64,000 nucleotides of DNA from Triticum aestivum (lineage: Eukaryota > Streptophyta > Magnoliopsida > Poales > Poaceae): contig NC_057796.1 in assembly GCF_018294505.1 (NCBI RefSeq), positions 186,830,270 through 186,894,269 of the forward strand. The letters run 5' to 3'. Positions 34,510 to 46,267 of the stretch are shown here, piece after piece. Each line of letters opens with the position of its first letter. Positions within the stretch are counted from its first letter, which is position 1. A program made the translations under genes and the position numbers. Below the pieces are notes generated by a model that did not search any database, had not been told where the DNA came from, and saw only the letters and a program-made list of their open reading frames with translations.

Positions 34510-37474
34510 GCTTTTGATGACTAGCAAGGCGACTCACCAAAGATAGCAAAAACCATCTGAGATACATGGCGTTTTAAGCCAGTGAGCTCAGTGGTCACCT
34601 CTTGAAGAGCTGCCTCTGCTTTCTCAGCTTGCTGCATTAAAGCAGTCTTTTCTTCAGCCCAAGTCTTTTTCTCCGCCTCAAAACTGGTCTTTAGTTTTTC
34701 CGACTCAGCCATGCTAAACTGGAACTTTGACTCAGCTTTCCGGGTCTCAGTTTCCTGAGTCGCCAGTTGGGTCTTTGCGTCATTCAATTGAGACTCCAAT
34801 TCTGCAGTAGCAGCCTGTATGAAGTACAGAGTTATCAATATTTATATCAAGGTTACAAGAATATAAGTCCCAAGTCTTTTGCAAGCAGCAATACTTGACA
34901 CTTGGGGGCTAATGTCTGTCAATGAAATTTCTCAAGGAAACAGATCTTATAATTAAAGTCCCAAGCACTTTGCAAGCAAAACTACTTGGCACTTGGGGGC
35001 TAATGCATATCGCTTGTATTTTCTACATAATGAGTCGGCTGTGCGGTAAGCAGTCCCAACTATCTCATGGGGGCTATGCAGTTAAGTTCTTTTTTCTTAC
35101 AAATGATAAATAGGACCGGCTCATTCATACTGATTAAACTGGCCCTTGGGGACTACGGATGCAAAGTTAAAACTGCGTAAGCATCCGGTTTACATTTAAA
35201 CCGGACAAGGAGGGATTCTAGGACAAAATTTATGGATTCTTCTAAAGTATATAGCCTATTCAATCTTATCATAGCCAGTAGACTTGGGGGCTGGCAGGAT
35301 AGATATAAATTACTTAACAATGGAAGTCATACCTCATATTTTTGGTGCATCTGTTTCGCCATATCAACTTCAAGATCGGGGCTGGAGTGTACTTGGCTGA
35401 GGTAACTAGAGAGGATCTCACTGCTGCTCAGTTGCGCATAATGGGAGATGTCAAACTTAATTTTCCGCCTCTCAATAACCTCTTGCTTGGCAGTATGTTT
35501 AGCTAAGGCAATTGGATTTACCGGTTCTACAAAGTCGGTGCCAGTGATCAACACGTCATCATTATGAGTCTCCGGCGGCTTAGGTGAGCTTGATGGTGCA
35601 GGATTTGAAGGATTAATGGTAGTGTCATCAACACAGAGATCCGAAATCTCAGGCGGAGCGTCAGTGACAGTTTCTTCTGCTTGTTTGTCGGAAGCTTCAG
35701 GTACAAGGACTTGCTGCTTTGGCTCAGCAATGTCAGATGCCTCAATTGGCTTGGTCACCTTTGCCTTTTTATTAGGCTTTGCTTGACCACTGCACGGGTC
35801 ATGACAAGTCAGTATAAATATCCGAGTATAAAAGAGTTACGGAGTAAAATTAATTCCCATTACCCAGGGGCAGTTTTGAAAGCCGGCAATTCGGTTTGCG
35901 ATGAGTCGCCAGAGGAAGAACGGGCAAGTTCCTGGTCAATGATCATCAACATAGTTAAGTGATAGACAAATAAGACCTGCCAACGGGTCAAAGGATTAAG
36001 TTAAAAAGAACCTCGCTTTGCCGTTTTTCAGGAATGGGAGTGTTGGGTAAGCCGGAGGACAGCTCTTCACCGCCGCTCGTCCGGGTCTGACGTTGATTCT
36101 CATGTTGTTGTTGCTTCAAAAGAAAGTGAGGATCTAAATAAGCCAAGGGGTGTGAAAATCTTACTTTCCGTGTTACTTGTTGAAGTTTCTGTCTTGGAAA
36201 AGGGTCTGAGCCGGAGGAAATAATAGTTACCTCTTCTTCAGCTGCTTGGCTGGCTCCCGTGTTAGCCTGATAATAGTCAGTGTCAATAAGATGATTGAAA
36301 AATGAACCAAGAGAGTCAAGGGCTACCTCCGACTCAGAGGTGTCATCTATTTTGAGCAGATCAGAGGCGCTTGGTTTCTTTTTTCTCTTGGTGGTCTTCT
36401 TGACGGCTTTCTTGGCGGCTTTTTTGATAGCCCTGGTCTTCTTGGCGGCTTCATGATCATACTCCGTCTTCCAAAAGTCGGATTTAGCCTGTAAAAGTCA
36501 GCAAAGGTTGAGTTAATAAAGTATTTGGATAATAAGGTAAAGGTAAGAAAGTCCAGAGACTTACGTCTGGGGTCGGGTTAAGTTTGCAGAACGGGGCCAT
36601 ACCCACTTTAATGCAATCTTCTGGGTCTTCATTCAAAAGGGACTTAACCATTTCGTCTATTGCTGCGTCAGTTAATGGTGCGGAGCTGTGGCGCAGTGGA
36701 TCCTTTACACCACCAGTGTAAGTGCACATTAAGCCGGTGCGGCGACTTAAGGGAATGATCCGCCAAGAAACCCAACACCTGACTAAGTCAACACCAGTTA
36801 GCACATTTCCTAGTAGAGCTTCAACCTTCACAATGGTAGGAGCAATTCTTTTCCGTTCAGCAGTAGTAAGTTTTTTCAGAAGATAGTGCTTTGGTTCTAA
36901 CCGCTCGATACGGTAACCCGGCAGGGGATTCTCGTCAGCCGGAGAAGTTTCTTTGCAATAAAACCATGTCAGGTTCCAATCCTTGGGATGACTTGGCAAG
37001 CATGCATAAGGGAAGATAACATCTCTTCTGCATTGGATCGAGATCCCGCCAAGTTCCAAGCTGGGCCCATTCGTGAACTCAGTCTGGCGGTTCAAATAAA
37101 AATACTCTCTAAAGAGATTGACGTTGGGCTCCTCTTGAAGGTATACTTTACAGAAGACTTGAAAGTTGTAGATATTCAACATGGAATTGGGTCCGATGTC
37201 TTGAGCATGGAGTTGGAAAAAGTGCAGAACGTCCCGGAAGAATTTAGAGCCGGGTGGTGAGAAGCCCCGGTCCATGTGGTCAGTAAAAATGATGACTTCG
37301 CCATCTTTCGGCTGAGGTCTTTCTTCGCCCGGGTCAGGAGCACGGTAATGCATCACACTCTTGGCTGGCAGATACCCGATTTTGACAAAGTCCTTAAATG
37401 TGCACTCGGTGACGACGGAGGGGACCCAGTCGCATGTATAGACTGTTTTTGGCGGCATGGTGAAAAGAGAAAGC
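34510..37474 (-). CDS. Antisense gene of element C: gypsy-type transposase-like protein with coiled coil
   Basis: The ATG is at 37458 (MPPKTVYTCDWVP). Exon 37474-36565 holds the whole domain known as putative gypsy-type transposon/transposase (Pfam PF04195): DGEVIIFTDHMDRGFSPPG, FQLHAQDIGPNS, NRQTEFTNGPSLELGG, DWNLTWFYCK, GVDLVRCWVSWRI. A GTAAGT donor (36564) and TTTTACAG acceptor lead to exon 36488-36231, which is Lys-rich (AKKAVKKTTKRKKK, likely nuclear signal) then acidic. Further exons at about 36205-36165, 36113-36010, 35758-35327 and 34838-34521 follow; the last is a heptad coiled coil (LESQLNDAKTQLATQETE). The exons after the second are less certain. Its role is unknown. The 3' end beyond 34510 may have been lost when K arrived. 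The main exon is intact. Confidence 0.7.
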
Positions 37475-38155
37475 CTAATAGAAATAAAAAATTTGCCGGT
37501 TTAAGTCAGTTGGTGAAAACACAAGTTAAACAGTTACATCATATACTCAGCATGGCGGCTTAAGTGAGGACTAATGATATATGAGTAAGTATAAGCCGGT
37601 GAGGTAAGCCGCCATGACCAGCATAGATGTTCAAGATCTAACAAGAGCAAAATTTTACTAAGTGTTGGGACAAACATGTTTCACATATTAAGGCTATAAA
37701 TTCGGATCTGCAGCTGTTCAGAAAAAGGAAATAAATTCTAAACTTAAGGTGGCGGCAGCAGAAAGACGGAGGTGCCCCAGAGGAGATTTGCCGCGATGAG
37801 GATATGCTCTAGTATCAAAAAACAGGTGCTAAAACTGCTACCGCACAGGATCTATGTTATTTTCAGATAAAAACTACGCAATCTGGAATGGAGAAAGGGA
37901 AGAACAGTGACGAACACCGATGAACACTGAAACCCTAATGACAGATCTATGGCAAGGAAAGGGAAGACTTACTGATGCTGATGGGACAACGGAGAGGCGC
38001 CGCGGTGCTCTGGTCCATTCAGGATGATGTAGCGGCTGGAGTTGAGGTCGGAGATGAAGGTTGATGGCGGCGGAGCTCAGGCGTACTGGAGCGTCATGGG
38101 GAGGAAGAAGAAGGTGGGAAGGAAAAGGGGAGAATGAAAGGGGGACCTGTGGCCC
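37475..38155 (-). promoter_or_regulatory. Spliced leader of C's antisense gene
   Basis: After the TATA box the minus strand has a GC-rich leader ending in a GTAAGT donor (37972-37967). The acceptor TTCTATTAG lies just before 37474, giving an intron of about 500 nt and the ATG 16 nt into the next exon. This is inferred from splice consensus only. Confidence 0.5.
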
Positions 38156-38163
38156 TATTTATA
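38156..38163 (-). promoter_or_regulatory. TATA box of C's antisense gene
   Basis: The minus strand reads TATAAATA in the context CTTATAAATAGGGCC. The box lies about 280 bp inside the 3' LTR boundary and faces away from it. Confidence 0.6.
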
Positions 38164-38440
38164 AGGGGAGAAGGATAAGTGGCATGCGCGAGAATCGAGG
38201 AGACGGAGAAATGGATCTGCGACGGCGCGGACGCCTCAATTTTCGGAGGGTCAGTAAAGAAAGAGATTTATTTAGGTTTGGGTTCTGTGTAGTATTAATC
38301 ACAGGTGACGTCACGGCGGGTTACCACAATTTCCGGAGATGACGTCATGGCGGGTTACAATATTTCACAGTAAGATGAAGAAGGATTTTTCTAAGTGTTG
38401 AAGATTGACAGGAACAAGTTCAAATCAACCTGGGGCCTAA

Positions 38441-38976
38441 TGTTGGGGACATGACTATCAGATATGACCCGCCCAGGTGGGGCCGGGTCATCCCTATGGC
38501 GGTTCATCTCAATGAAGCCCAAGATTATATTAAAGATGGCGGTTCATAGAGAGGCTTGTTAAAGGGCCAAACCCGAAGGCGGCTTAAGGCCCATAAGTGT
38601 AAACCGCCATGTATGCGTAGACTTGTAATATAAGGCATGTAAGATAAGTCACCAAGCCGGACACGTTGTATGAGCCGGCCGGGACTATGTAGGCCGCAGG
38701 GCGTCAACCCATGTATATAAGGGGATGACCCGGCAGCGGCTTAGGGCAAGAAACAACAAGTCAAGAGCCAGGCAAAGTGTATTCGCTCCCTGGTCATCGA
38801 AACCCTAGCAATACCACCTCAAACTGGACTAGGCCTTTACCTTCACTGCAAGGGGCCGAACCAGTATAAACTCCTCGCGTCCTTTGTCCCATTTAACCAC
38901 TTTAAGCTAACCTCGTCGCAATGGCTCCGCAATTAAGTCCTTCCATGAGGACACCTGCCGTGACACTTCCACGACA
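38441..38976 (+). repeat. 3' LTR of element C
   Basis: It is 536 bp and preceded by cctggggcctaa, the same polypurine-type string as in J. It is followed by the GATCC target duplication and then by element A's RT sequence. Confidence 0.9.
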
Positions 38977-39730
38977 GATCCCGAGGAGAATAATCGAGCA
39001 TCACCTGAGGGTGTGCCCTAACGCGCGCCCGGTGAAACAGAAGGCGCAGCGGCAGTCCATAGAGAAGCAGTCGTTCATCGTCCAAGAGACCAGCAAACTG
39101 CAAGAGGCTGGTGTCATTCGGGAGGTGCGGTACCTAGAATGGCTGGCAAACCCGGTTATTGTCCCCAAGAAAGGCGAGAAGGAGTGCATGTGCGTCGATT
39201 TCATCCACCTCAACAAGGCTTGCCCTCAAGACCCCTTCGCGCTTCCACGCACCAATCATATCATCGACTCCACCGCCGAGTATGACCTACTGTGTTTTCT
39301 GGACGCCTTCTCGGGCTATCACCAAATCAAGATGGCGGTGCAAGATGTTGAGAAGACGGCTTTCCTGACCCCATGCGGGGTGTACTGCTACACCTGCATG
39401 CCATTTGGGCTGCGTAATGCTGGAGCAACCTTCCAGCGGCTGATGCACATCGTTTTGGGCCAACAGCTCGGGAGGAACGCCGAGGCCTACACCGACGACA
39501 TAGTGGTGAAGTCTCGAGAGGCAAGGACCCTTATTGAAGACCTGGAGGAAACATTTGCTAGCCTGCGCAAGGTGGATTTGCGACTTAATCTGGAGAAATG
39601 TGTGTTTTCGCGTCCCCTCCAGCAAGCTGTTGGGTTTTTTGGTGTCGCACGGGGGGGTCGAGGCCAATCCGGAGAAGGTCAAGGCCATAGAAAGGATGAG
39701 CCCGCCACAAACCCTCAAGGAGATGCAAAG
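38977..39730 (+). pseudogene. Element A reverse transcriptase, N-terminal part
   Basis: The frame resumes A's polyprotein after C: ECMCVDFIHLNKACPQDPF, FLDAFSGYHQIKMAV, MPFGLRNAGATFQ, and the catalytic box YTDD at 39488-39499, where YVDD or YIDD is usual. A run of G at 39649-39655 shifts the frame; the next frame continues with GFLVSHGGVEANPEKVKAI. The thumb/tether coding sequence stops at 39730, where fragment L begins. Confidence 0.85.
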
Positions 39731-40515
39731 CCGACCTGCTACTTGCTACAACCCAGTTAGTTGGGTAATCACGGCCTAACAAACGTTTCACACTGATTCT
39801 ATTTTTTAGCGACCGATCATGTTGGATATATACGTATACATAAAACAGAAACACCAAAAATCAAGGTAGTGCGAGCGCCCAACCATGCCTCCTCTCTCGA
39901 TCAGTCTATCGGTCGTCCGAGGCCAGCTCCAGAATCGAGCGACCCCGCTTCCACTCGACACACGAAGCCCAGGAAGGGGCAAGCTCGAACGTTCGTGGTG
40001 GCCAACCGAGTGCGCGCATGAGGCCAATGGCCAGCAGGAGTACGCACATGGACGTGGTCGTGTACTCACATTTCCTGCGGCCAGGAGCGCACTGCGCGCG
40101 TGAGGCCGGTGGCTAGTAGGAGACCATGAACGGGAACGGAAATGGGCTAGCAAAGATAATGGACATAGGTAATTTGCTTTTGCATTTTAGTGTCATTTTT
40201 CAGATAATGATTTGAGAATCTACATGTAGTGATTAGTGGCGGCATTTTTGTGTGATGAATTGCATGTTTGAACAAATATTTTCTGGTAGTTCATAGCCGC
40301 ATCAAAAATATACTCCCTCCATTCATAAATATAAGGTGTTTGGATATTATAATGTGAACTACATATGGATTGAAATAGGTGCAAAAACACATCAAAATGT
40401 TTCTATATACATTCAATTCAGGAACAAAGGCTACTAGAACATCTTATATTTGTGAACGGATGGAGTATATGCTTAAGAGTTCGCCCCACCTAAAAAAACC
40501 CGTCCTCTGCCACTG
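39731..40515. mobile_element. Unclassified 785-bp insertion (L) in element A
   Basis: A's RT tether sequence is interrupted here and resumes at 40516 (LGERTLPFFKLMKK). The right end, read on the minus strand, starts CAGTGGCAGAGGACGGG, which resembles hAT-type termini (CAGTGGCGGA...). No matching left terminus or 8-bp duplication is seen, and about 15 codons of A seem missing at the join. 39880-40110 is GC-rich without a recognisable gene. A Stowaway MITE lies inside. Confidence 0.5.
40313..40465. mobile_element. Stowaway-type MITE in insertion L
   Basis: It is flanked by TA (40311-40312 and 40466-40467). The left TIR is CTCCCTCCATTCATAAATATAAG; the right is its complement with a short deletion in the terminal GGAGGGAG. 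The element is 153 bp. Confidence 0.88.
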
Positions 40516-40582
40516 AAGCTGGGGGAACGCACCCTCCCATTCTTTAAACTGATGAAAAAGAGAGGACCGTTTGAGTGGACTC
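40516..40582 (+). pseudogene. Element A: 67-bp piece of RT tether between two insertions
   Basis: It translates as LGERTLPFFKLMKKRGPFEWT and joins in sense to PEANAAFQDLKRYL at 52840, across element G. It ends with GACTC, which is repeated at 52835-52839. Confidence 0.88.
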
Positions 40583-41942
40583 TGATTTGTCTCCGTCGTA
40601 TCTACTTTTCCAAACACTTTTGCCCTTGTTTTGGACTCTAACTTGCATGATTTGAATGGAACTAACCCGGACTAATGATGTTTTCAACAGAATTGCCATG
40701 GTGTTATTTTTGTGCAGAAATAAAAGTTCTCGGAATGACCTGAAAATCAACGGAGATTATTTTTGGAATTAATAAAAAATACTGGCGAAAGAATCAAGGC
40801 CTACCCCCTGGGCACGCCTCCTGCCTCGTGGGCCCCCTGGAGCTCCACCGACCTCAACTCCAATGCTATATATTCACGTTCAGGGGGAAAATCAGAGAGA
40901 AGGATTCATCGCGTTTTATGATACGGAGCCGTCGCCAAGCCCTAATCTCTCTCGGGAGGGCTGATCTGGAGTCCGTTCGGGGTTCCGCAGAGGGGAATCC
41001 GTCGCCATCGTCATCATCAGCCATCCTCCATCACCAATTTCATGATGCTCACCGCCGTGCATGAGTAATTCCATCATAGGCTTGCTGGACGGTGATGGGT
41101 TGGATGCGATTTATCATGTAATCGAGTTAGTTTTGTTAGGGTTTGATCCCTAGTATCCACTATGTTCTGAGATTGATGTTGCTATGACTTTGCTATGCTT
41201 AATGCTTGTCACTAGGGCCCGAGTGCCATGATTTCAGATCTGAACCTATTATGTTTCCATGAATGTATGTGAGTTCTTTATCCTATCTTGCAAGTCTATA
41301 GTCACCTATTATGTGTTATGATCCGTTAACCCCGAAGTGACAATAATCGGGATACTTGCCGGTGATGACCGTAGTTTGAGGAGTTCATGTATTCACTAAG
41401 TGTTAATGCTTTGGTCCGGTACTCTATTAAAAAGAGGCCTTAATATCCCTTAGTTTCCAATAGGACCCCGCTGCCACGGGAGGGTAGGACAAAAGATGTC
41501 ATGCAAGTTCTTTTCCATAAGCACGTATGACTATATTCGGAATACATGCCTACATTACATTGATGAATTGGAGCTAGTTCTGTGCCACCCTATGTTATAA
41601 CTGTTGCATGAATCATCGCATCCGGCATAATTCTCGATCACCGATCCAATGCCTACGAGCTTTTCACATATTGTTCTTCGCTTAGTTACTTTCCCGTTGC
41701 CACTGTTACAATCACTACAAAACTGCTACTGTTACTTTTGCCACCGTTACCATTACTTCCATACTACTTTGCTACTAAACACTTTGCTGCAGATATTAAG
41801 TTATCCAGGTGTGGTTGAATTGACAACTCAACTGCTAATACTTGAGAATATTCTTTGGCTCCCCTTGTGTCGAATGAATAAATTTGGGTTGAATACTCTA
41901 CCCTCGAAAACTGTTGCGATCCCCTATACTTGTGGGCTATCA
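40583..41942 (+). repeat. 5' LTR of element G
   Basis: It is 1360 bp, TGATTTGTCTCC...GGGCTATCA. It lacks about 40 bp that the 3' LTR has at 51655-51695 (a G/C-rich segment around gggggcccacaccctgtcc), which accounts for the length difference. The TATA region ctatatattcacgttc lies near 40866. Confidence 0.9.
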
Positions 41943-42020
41943 AGACTATTTTGTTGCGCCGTTGCCAGGGAGCATAGCTCTATTCTTTGAGTCACTTGGG
42001 ATTTATATCTGCTGGTCACT

Positions 42021-43951
42021 ATGAGGAACTTGAAAGACGAGAAAACCAAAATTTATCCCTCAACTACGAGGGGAGGTAAGGAGCTGCCATCTAGCTCTGC
42101 ACTTGATTCACCTTCTGTTTTGAGTAAGCTTGCGACACCTAAACCTGCTTCTGCTATTAATTCTGATATGTCGCATGTTATTGATGATGCCACTTCTGCT
42201 ATGCATGATACTTATGATGAAACTACTTCTATGCTTGATACTACTGTGCCACTAGGAGAATTTCTTGATGAACAACTTGCGAGGGCTAGAGAGAATGAAA
42301 TTATTGAAACTGGTAATATTGATGGAAGTGATTATGAAGATTCTCCCCCTAGATATGAATTGGCTGTTGTGCCTGAGGGTTATGTTATGGATGAAGAAAC
42401 TACTAGAGACTTTCTTGCTTGCAATGATAGGAATGATCTTAAGAAATTATTAGCTAAGCTGAAAGAAAAGTCTTTGAATGCTAGAATGAAATATGACCCT
42501 GCTTTTGCTACTTCACCTATCTTTGTTACTGATAAAGATTATGATTTCTCTGTTGATCCTGAGATAATTACTTTGGTTGAATCTGATCCTTTTTATGGCT
42601 AGGAATCTGAAACTGTTGTGGCACATCTTACTAAATTAAATGATATATCCACCCTATTCACTAATGATGAGAAAACTCGCTACTACTATATCCTTAAATT
42701 ATTTTCGTTCTCATTAAAGGGTGATGCTAAAACATGGTTTAATTATCTTGATCCTGGTTGTGTGCATGGTCCCCAGGATATGATTTACTACTTCTCTGCT
42801 AAATATTTCCCCGCTCATAAGAAACAAGCTGCTTTAGGGGAAATATATAATTTTGTGCAAATTGAAGAAGAGAGTCTCCCACAAGCTTGGGGGAGGCTTC
42901 TCCAATTACTTAATGCTTTTCCTGATCATCCTCTCAAGAAAAATGGAATACTTGATATCTTTTATAATGGACTAACCGATGCTTCCAGAGACCACCTGGA
43001 TAGTAGGAAAGAACAGTTGATCAAGCTGAGTTGCTATTGAATAATATGTTGACTAATGAAAATAATTGGACACTTCCTGAACCAACCCCTAAGCCAACTC
43101 TGAAGAAATGGGGTATTCTATTTCTCAGTCCTGAAGATATGCAAGAGGCAAAGAAATCTATGAAAGAAAAAGGTATTAAAGCTGAAGATGTTAAGAATTT
43201 ACCACCTAATGAAGAAATACATGGTCTTAATTTGCCACCTGTTAAAGAAATACATGGTCTTGATAACCCGACACAGGTAGTAAAGGTAAATTCTCTCTAT
43301 AGATTTGATGAAGGTGATATTCCTCGTTATAAGTTTGCTAGCCAATGCTTAGATGAGTTTGATAATTTTATTGTTAAACAAGAAAACTTCAATGCTTATG
43401 TTGGTAGACAATTGAAACGCAATGCTTATATGATTGAACACTTGGGTGATTATATGTCTGGCGTTAAAGGTGAACTCAAACTCATTAGTAAACATGCTTC
43501 TATGGTTACCACTCAAGTAGAACAAGTTCTTAAAGCTCAAAATGATTTGCTCAATGAATTAAATAGTAAGAGAAATGATGATGCTGTTAGAGTTATGACT
43601 AGAGGGGGTAAAATGACTCAGGAACCTTTGTATCCCGAGGGCCACCCTAAGAGAATTGAGCAAGATTCTCGGAGAACTAATGTAGATGCACCTAGTCCTT
43701 CTAAGAGGAAGAAAAAGAAAAATGATAGGACTTTGCATGCTTCTAGTGAACCTGTTGTTGACACACCTGAGAATCCCAATGATATTTCTATCTCTGATGC
43801 TAAAACACAATCTGGTGATGAACATGAACCTAGTGATAATGTTAATGATGATGTTCACGTTGATGCTCAACCTAGCGATAATAATGATGTAGAGATTGAA
43901 CCTGCTATTGATCTTGATAACCCACAATCAAAGAATCAACGTTATTATTAG
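42021..43951 (+). pseudogene. Element G gag
   Basis: It starts MRNLKDEKTKIYPSTTRGG about 80 bp after the LTR. The gag domain lies at about 42650-42990 (GDAKTWFNYL, IYYFSAKYFP, QAWGRLLQLL). Then comes a charged region with a helix (43320-43570) and a Lys-rich basic stretch (43700). A TAG at 42600 replaces a Tyr codon expected from the reading, and near 43010 a deletion shifts the frame. The protein would form particles; no zinc knuckle is visible. After 43951 the frame changes again into the protease. Confidence 0.78.
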
Positions 43952-44050
43952 AGACTTCGTTGCTAGGAAGCACGGTAAAGAAAAGGAACCATGGGTTCAG
44001 AAACCCATGCCTTTTCCTCCCAAACCATCCAAGAAAAAGGATGATGAGGA

Positions 44051-44876
44051 TTTTGAGCGCTTTGCTGAAATGATTAGACCTATCTTTTTGCGTATGCGTT
44101 TGACTGATATGCTTAAAATGAATCCTTATGCTAAGTATATGAAAGATATTGTTACAAATAAAAGAAAGATACCGGAAGCTGAAATTTCCACCATGCTTGC
44201 CAATTATACTTTTAAAGGTGGAATACCTAAGAAACTAGGAGATCCAGGAGTACCAACTATACCATGTTCCATTAAAAGAAACTATGTTAGAACTTCTTTG
44301 TGTGATCTTGGAGCCGGTGTTAGTGTTATGCCTCTCTCTTTATATCGTAGACTTGATTTGAATAAGCTGACACCTACTAAAATATCTTTGCAAATGGCCG
44401 ATAAATCAACTGCTATACTTGTCGGTATTTGCGAGGATGTGCCTGTTGTGGTTGCAAATGTTACTATTTTAACGGACTTTGTTATTCTTGGTATTCCCGA
44501 GGACGATAGTATGTCGATTATCCTTGGTAGACCCTTTTTGAATACTGCAGGGGCTTTTATTGATTGCAACAAAGGCAATGTCACTTTTCATGTTAATGGT
44601 AATGAGCATACGGTACACTTTCCGAGGAAACAACCTCAAGTCCACAGTATCAATTCTATTGGAAAAATTCCAATGATTACTATTTTAGGTTTTGAATTTC
44701 CTCTTCCTACTGTCAAAAAGAAATATGATATTCTTATTGTTGGGGATGTGCATATCCCCGTTGAGGTAACCTAGTGCTATTCGAAAATTCTCCGGTTTCA
44801 TGCAAGTCGGAATGAGTCTGTTAACAAGACTTGATCAACCTTGTTAGTGGATTCCTTTTGATGAGCATGAGATGGA
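44051..44876 (+). pseudogene. Element G protease, first copy of a tandem duplication
   Basis: The first of two 826/824-bp direct copies. The open frame 43896-44774 contains LTDMLKMNPYAKYMKDI, the protease core CDLGAGVSVMPLSLY (catalytic Asp codon at 44304-44306) and MSIILGRPFLNTAG. Athila-type proteases use DLGA where other gypsy elements use DSGA or DGGS. The copy ends with about 100 bp of non-coding sequence (gacttgatcaaccttgttag ... gagcatgagatgga). Confidence 0.85.
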
Positions 44877-45700
44877 TTTTGAGCGCTTTGCTGAAATGAT
44901 TAGACCTATCTTTTTGCGTATGTGTTTACTGATATGCTTAAAATGAATCCTTATGCCAAGTATATGAAAGATATTGTTACTAATAAAAGAAAGATACCGG
45001 AAGCCGAAATTTCCATCATGCTTGCTAATTATACTTTTAAGGGTGGAATACCAAAGAAACTTGGAGATCCAGGAGTACCAACTATACCATGCTCCATTAA
45101 AAGAAACTATGTTAGAACTGCTTTATGTGATCTTGGAGCCGGTGTTAGTGTTATGCCTCTCTCTTTATATCGCAGAATTGATTTGAATAAGTTGACACCT
45201 ACTGAAATATCTTTGAAAATGGCCGATAAATCAACTGCTATACATGTCGGTATTTGTGAGGATGTGCGTGTTGTGGTTGCAAACGTTACTATTTTAACGG
45301 ACTTTGTTATTCTTGATATTGCCGAGGACGATAGTATGTCGATTATCCTTGGTAGACCCTTTTGAATACTGTAGGGGCTGTTATTGATTGCAACAAAGGC
45401 AATGTCACTTTTCATGTTAATGGTAATGAGCATATGGTACACTTTCCGAGGAAACAACCTCAAGTCCACAGTATCAATTCTATTGGAAAAATTTCAACTA
45501 TTACTATTGGAGGTTTTGAATTTCCTCTTCCTACTGTCAAGAAGAAATATGATATTCTTCTTGTCGGGGATGTGCATATCCCCGTTGAGGTAACATAGTG
45601 TTATTCGAAATTTCTTCGGTTCCATGTTATTCGGAATGAGTTTGTTAACAAGACTTGATCAACCTTGTTAGTGGATTCCTTTTGATGAGCATGAGATGGA
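44877..45700 (+). pseudogene. Element G protease, second copy of the duplication
   Basis: The copy starts ttttgagcgctttgctgaaa exactly as at 44051 and runs to the same gagcatgagatgga end. The catalytic Asp codon is at 45129-45131. A base lost in the T run near 45361 shifts the frame, so the C-terminal part (45362-45598) is in a second frame. It also has substitutions such as cgtgttgtgg for cctgttgtgg. Only this copy is followed by the normal 3' sequence, which begins gaagttagaaagcac. Confidence 0.88.
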
Positions 45701-46267
45701 TGAAGTTAGAAAGCACTACCTTCTGTACCCTTCTTTTACTTTCTGTTATTTAGATTAAATAAAGCAAAAATAGTATTTTCTGTCTGTTTTCTGAATTATC
45801 CGTGCAATAAAAAATACCCCAAAAATAAAAGTTCTCCAACTGCCCCGAAATTGAAATATGATTTTTTCTGGAATATTTGAGAATAGCTGGCACGGAGAAT
45901 ACAGCAGGGGGAGCAAGAACCTGGCCATGAGGGCCCAGGGCGCGCCCACACCCCCTCGGCGCACCCCCTGCCTCGTGAGCCCCTGGTGGCCCCCCTCCAC
46001 TTATTCCAGCACCCACACACTCCTTCTTCCTCCCAAAAAAATCACCAACCAACTCAAGCACGAGTTCTAGCTCATCTTGCTGCCATTTTCGATCTCCTTG
46101 CTCAAAGCTCCACTCACAAAACTGCTTTGGGGGATTGTTCTTTGGTATGTGACTCCTCCAATGGTCCAATGAGTTTTTGTTCTAGTGCTTTATTGATTGC
46201 AAATTTTTGCTGCCTAGGTGACCCTGTTCTTGAGCTTGCATGTCAAATTTATTTGGTCCCAAGTAGT

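Larger units (their letters stand above)
22297..38976 (+). mobile_element. Element C: Tat-lineage gypsy retrotransposon, complete ends, nested in A
   Basis: Two 536-bp LTRs (22297-22832 and 38441-38976) start TGTTGGGGACATGACTATCA and end CACTTCCACGACA. The 5-bp duplication GATCC flanks them at 22292-22296 and 38977-38981. The primer-binding-like site is tggcgcccactgtggggc at 22835-22852. Inside are gag, protease, RT, RNase H and the start of integrase on the plus strand, then a multi-exon antisense gene. Element K (28431-34356) has replaced the integrase core. By eye the two LTRs differ at about 28 of 536 positions. Confidence 0.92.
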
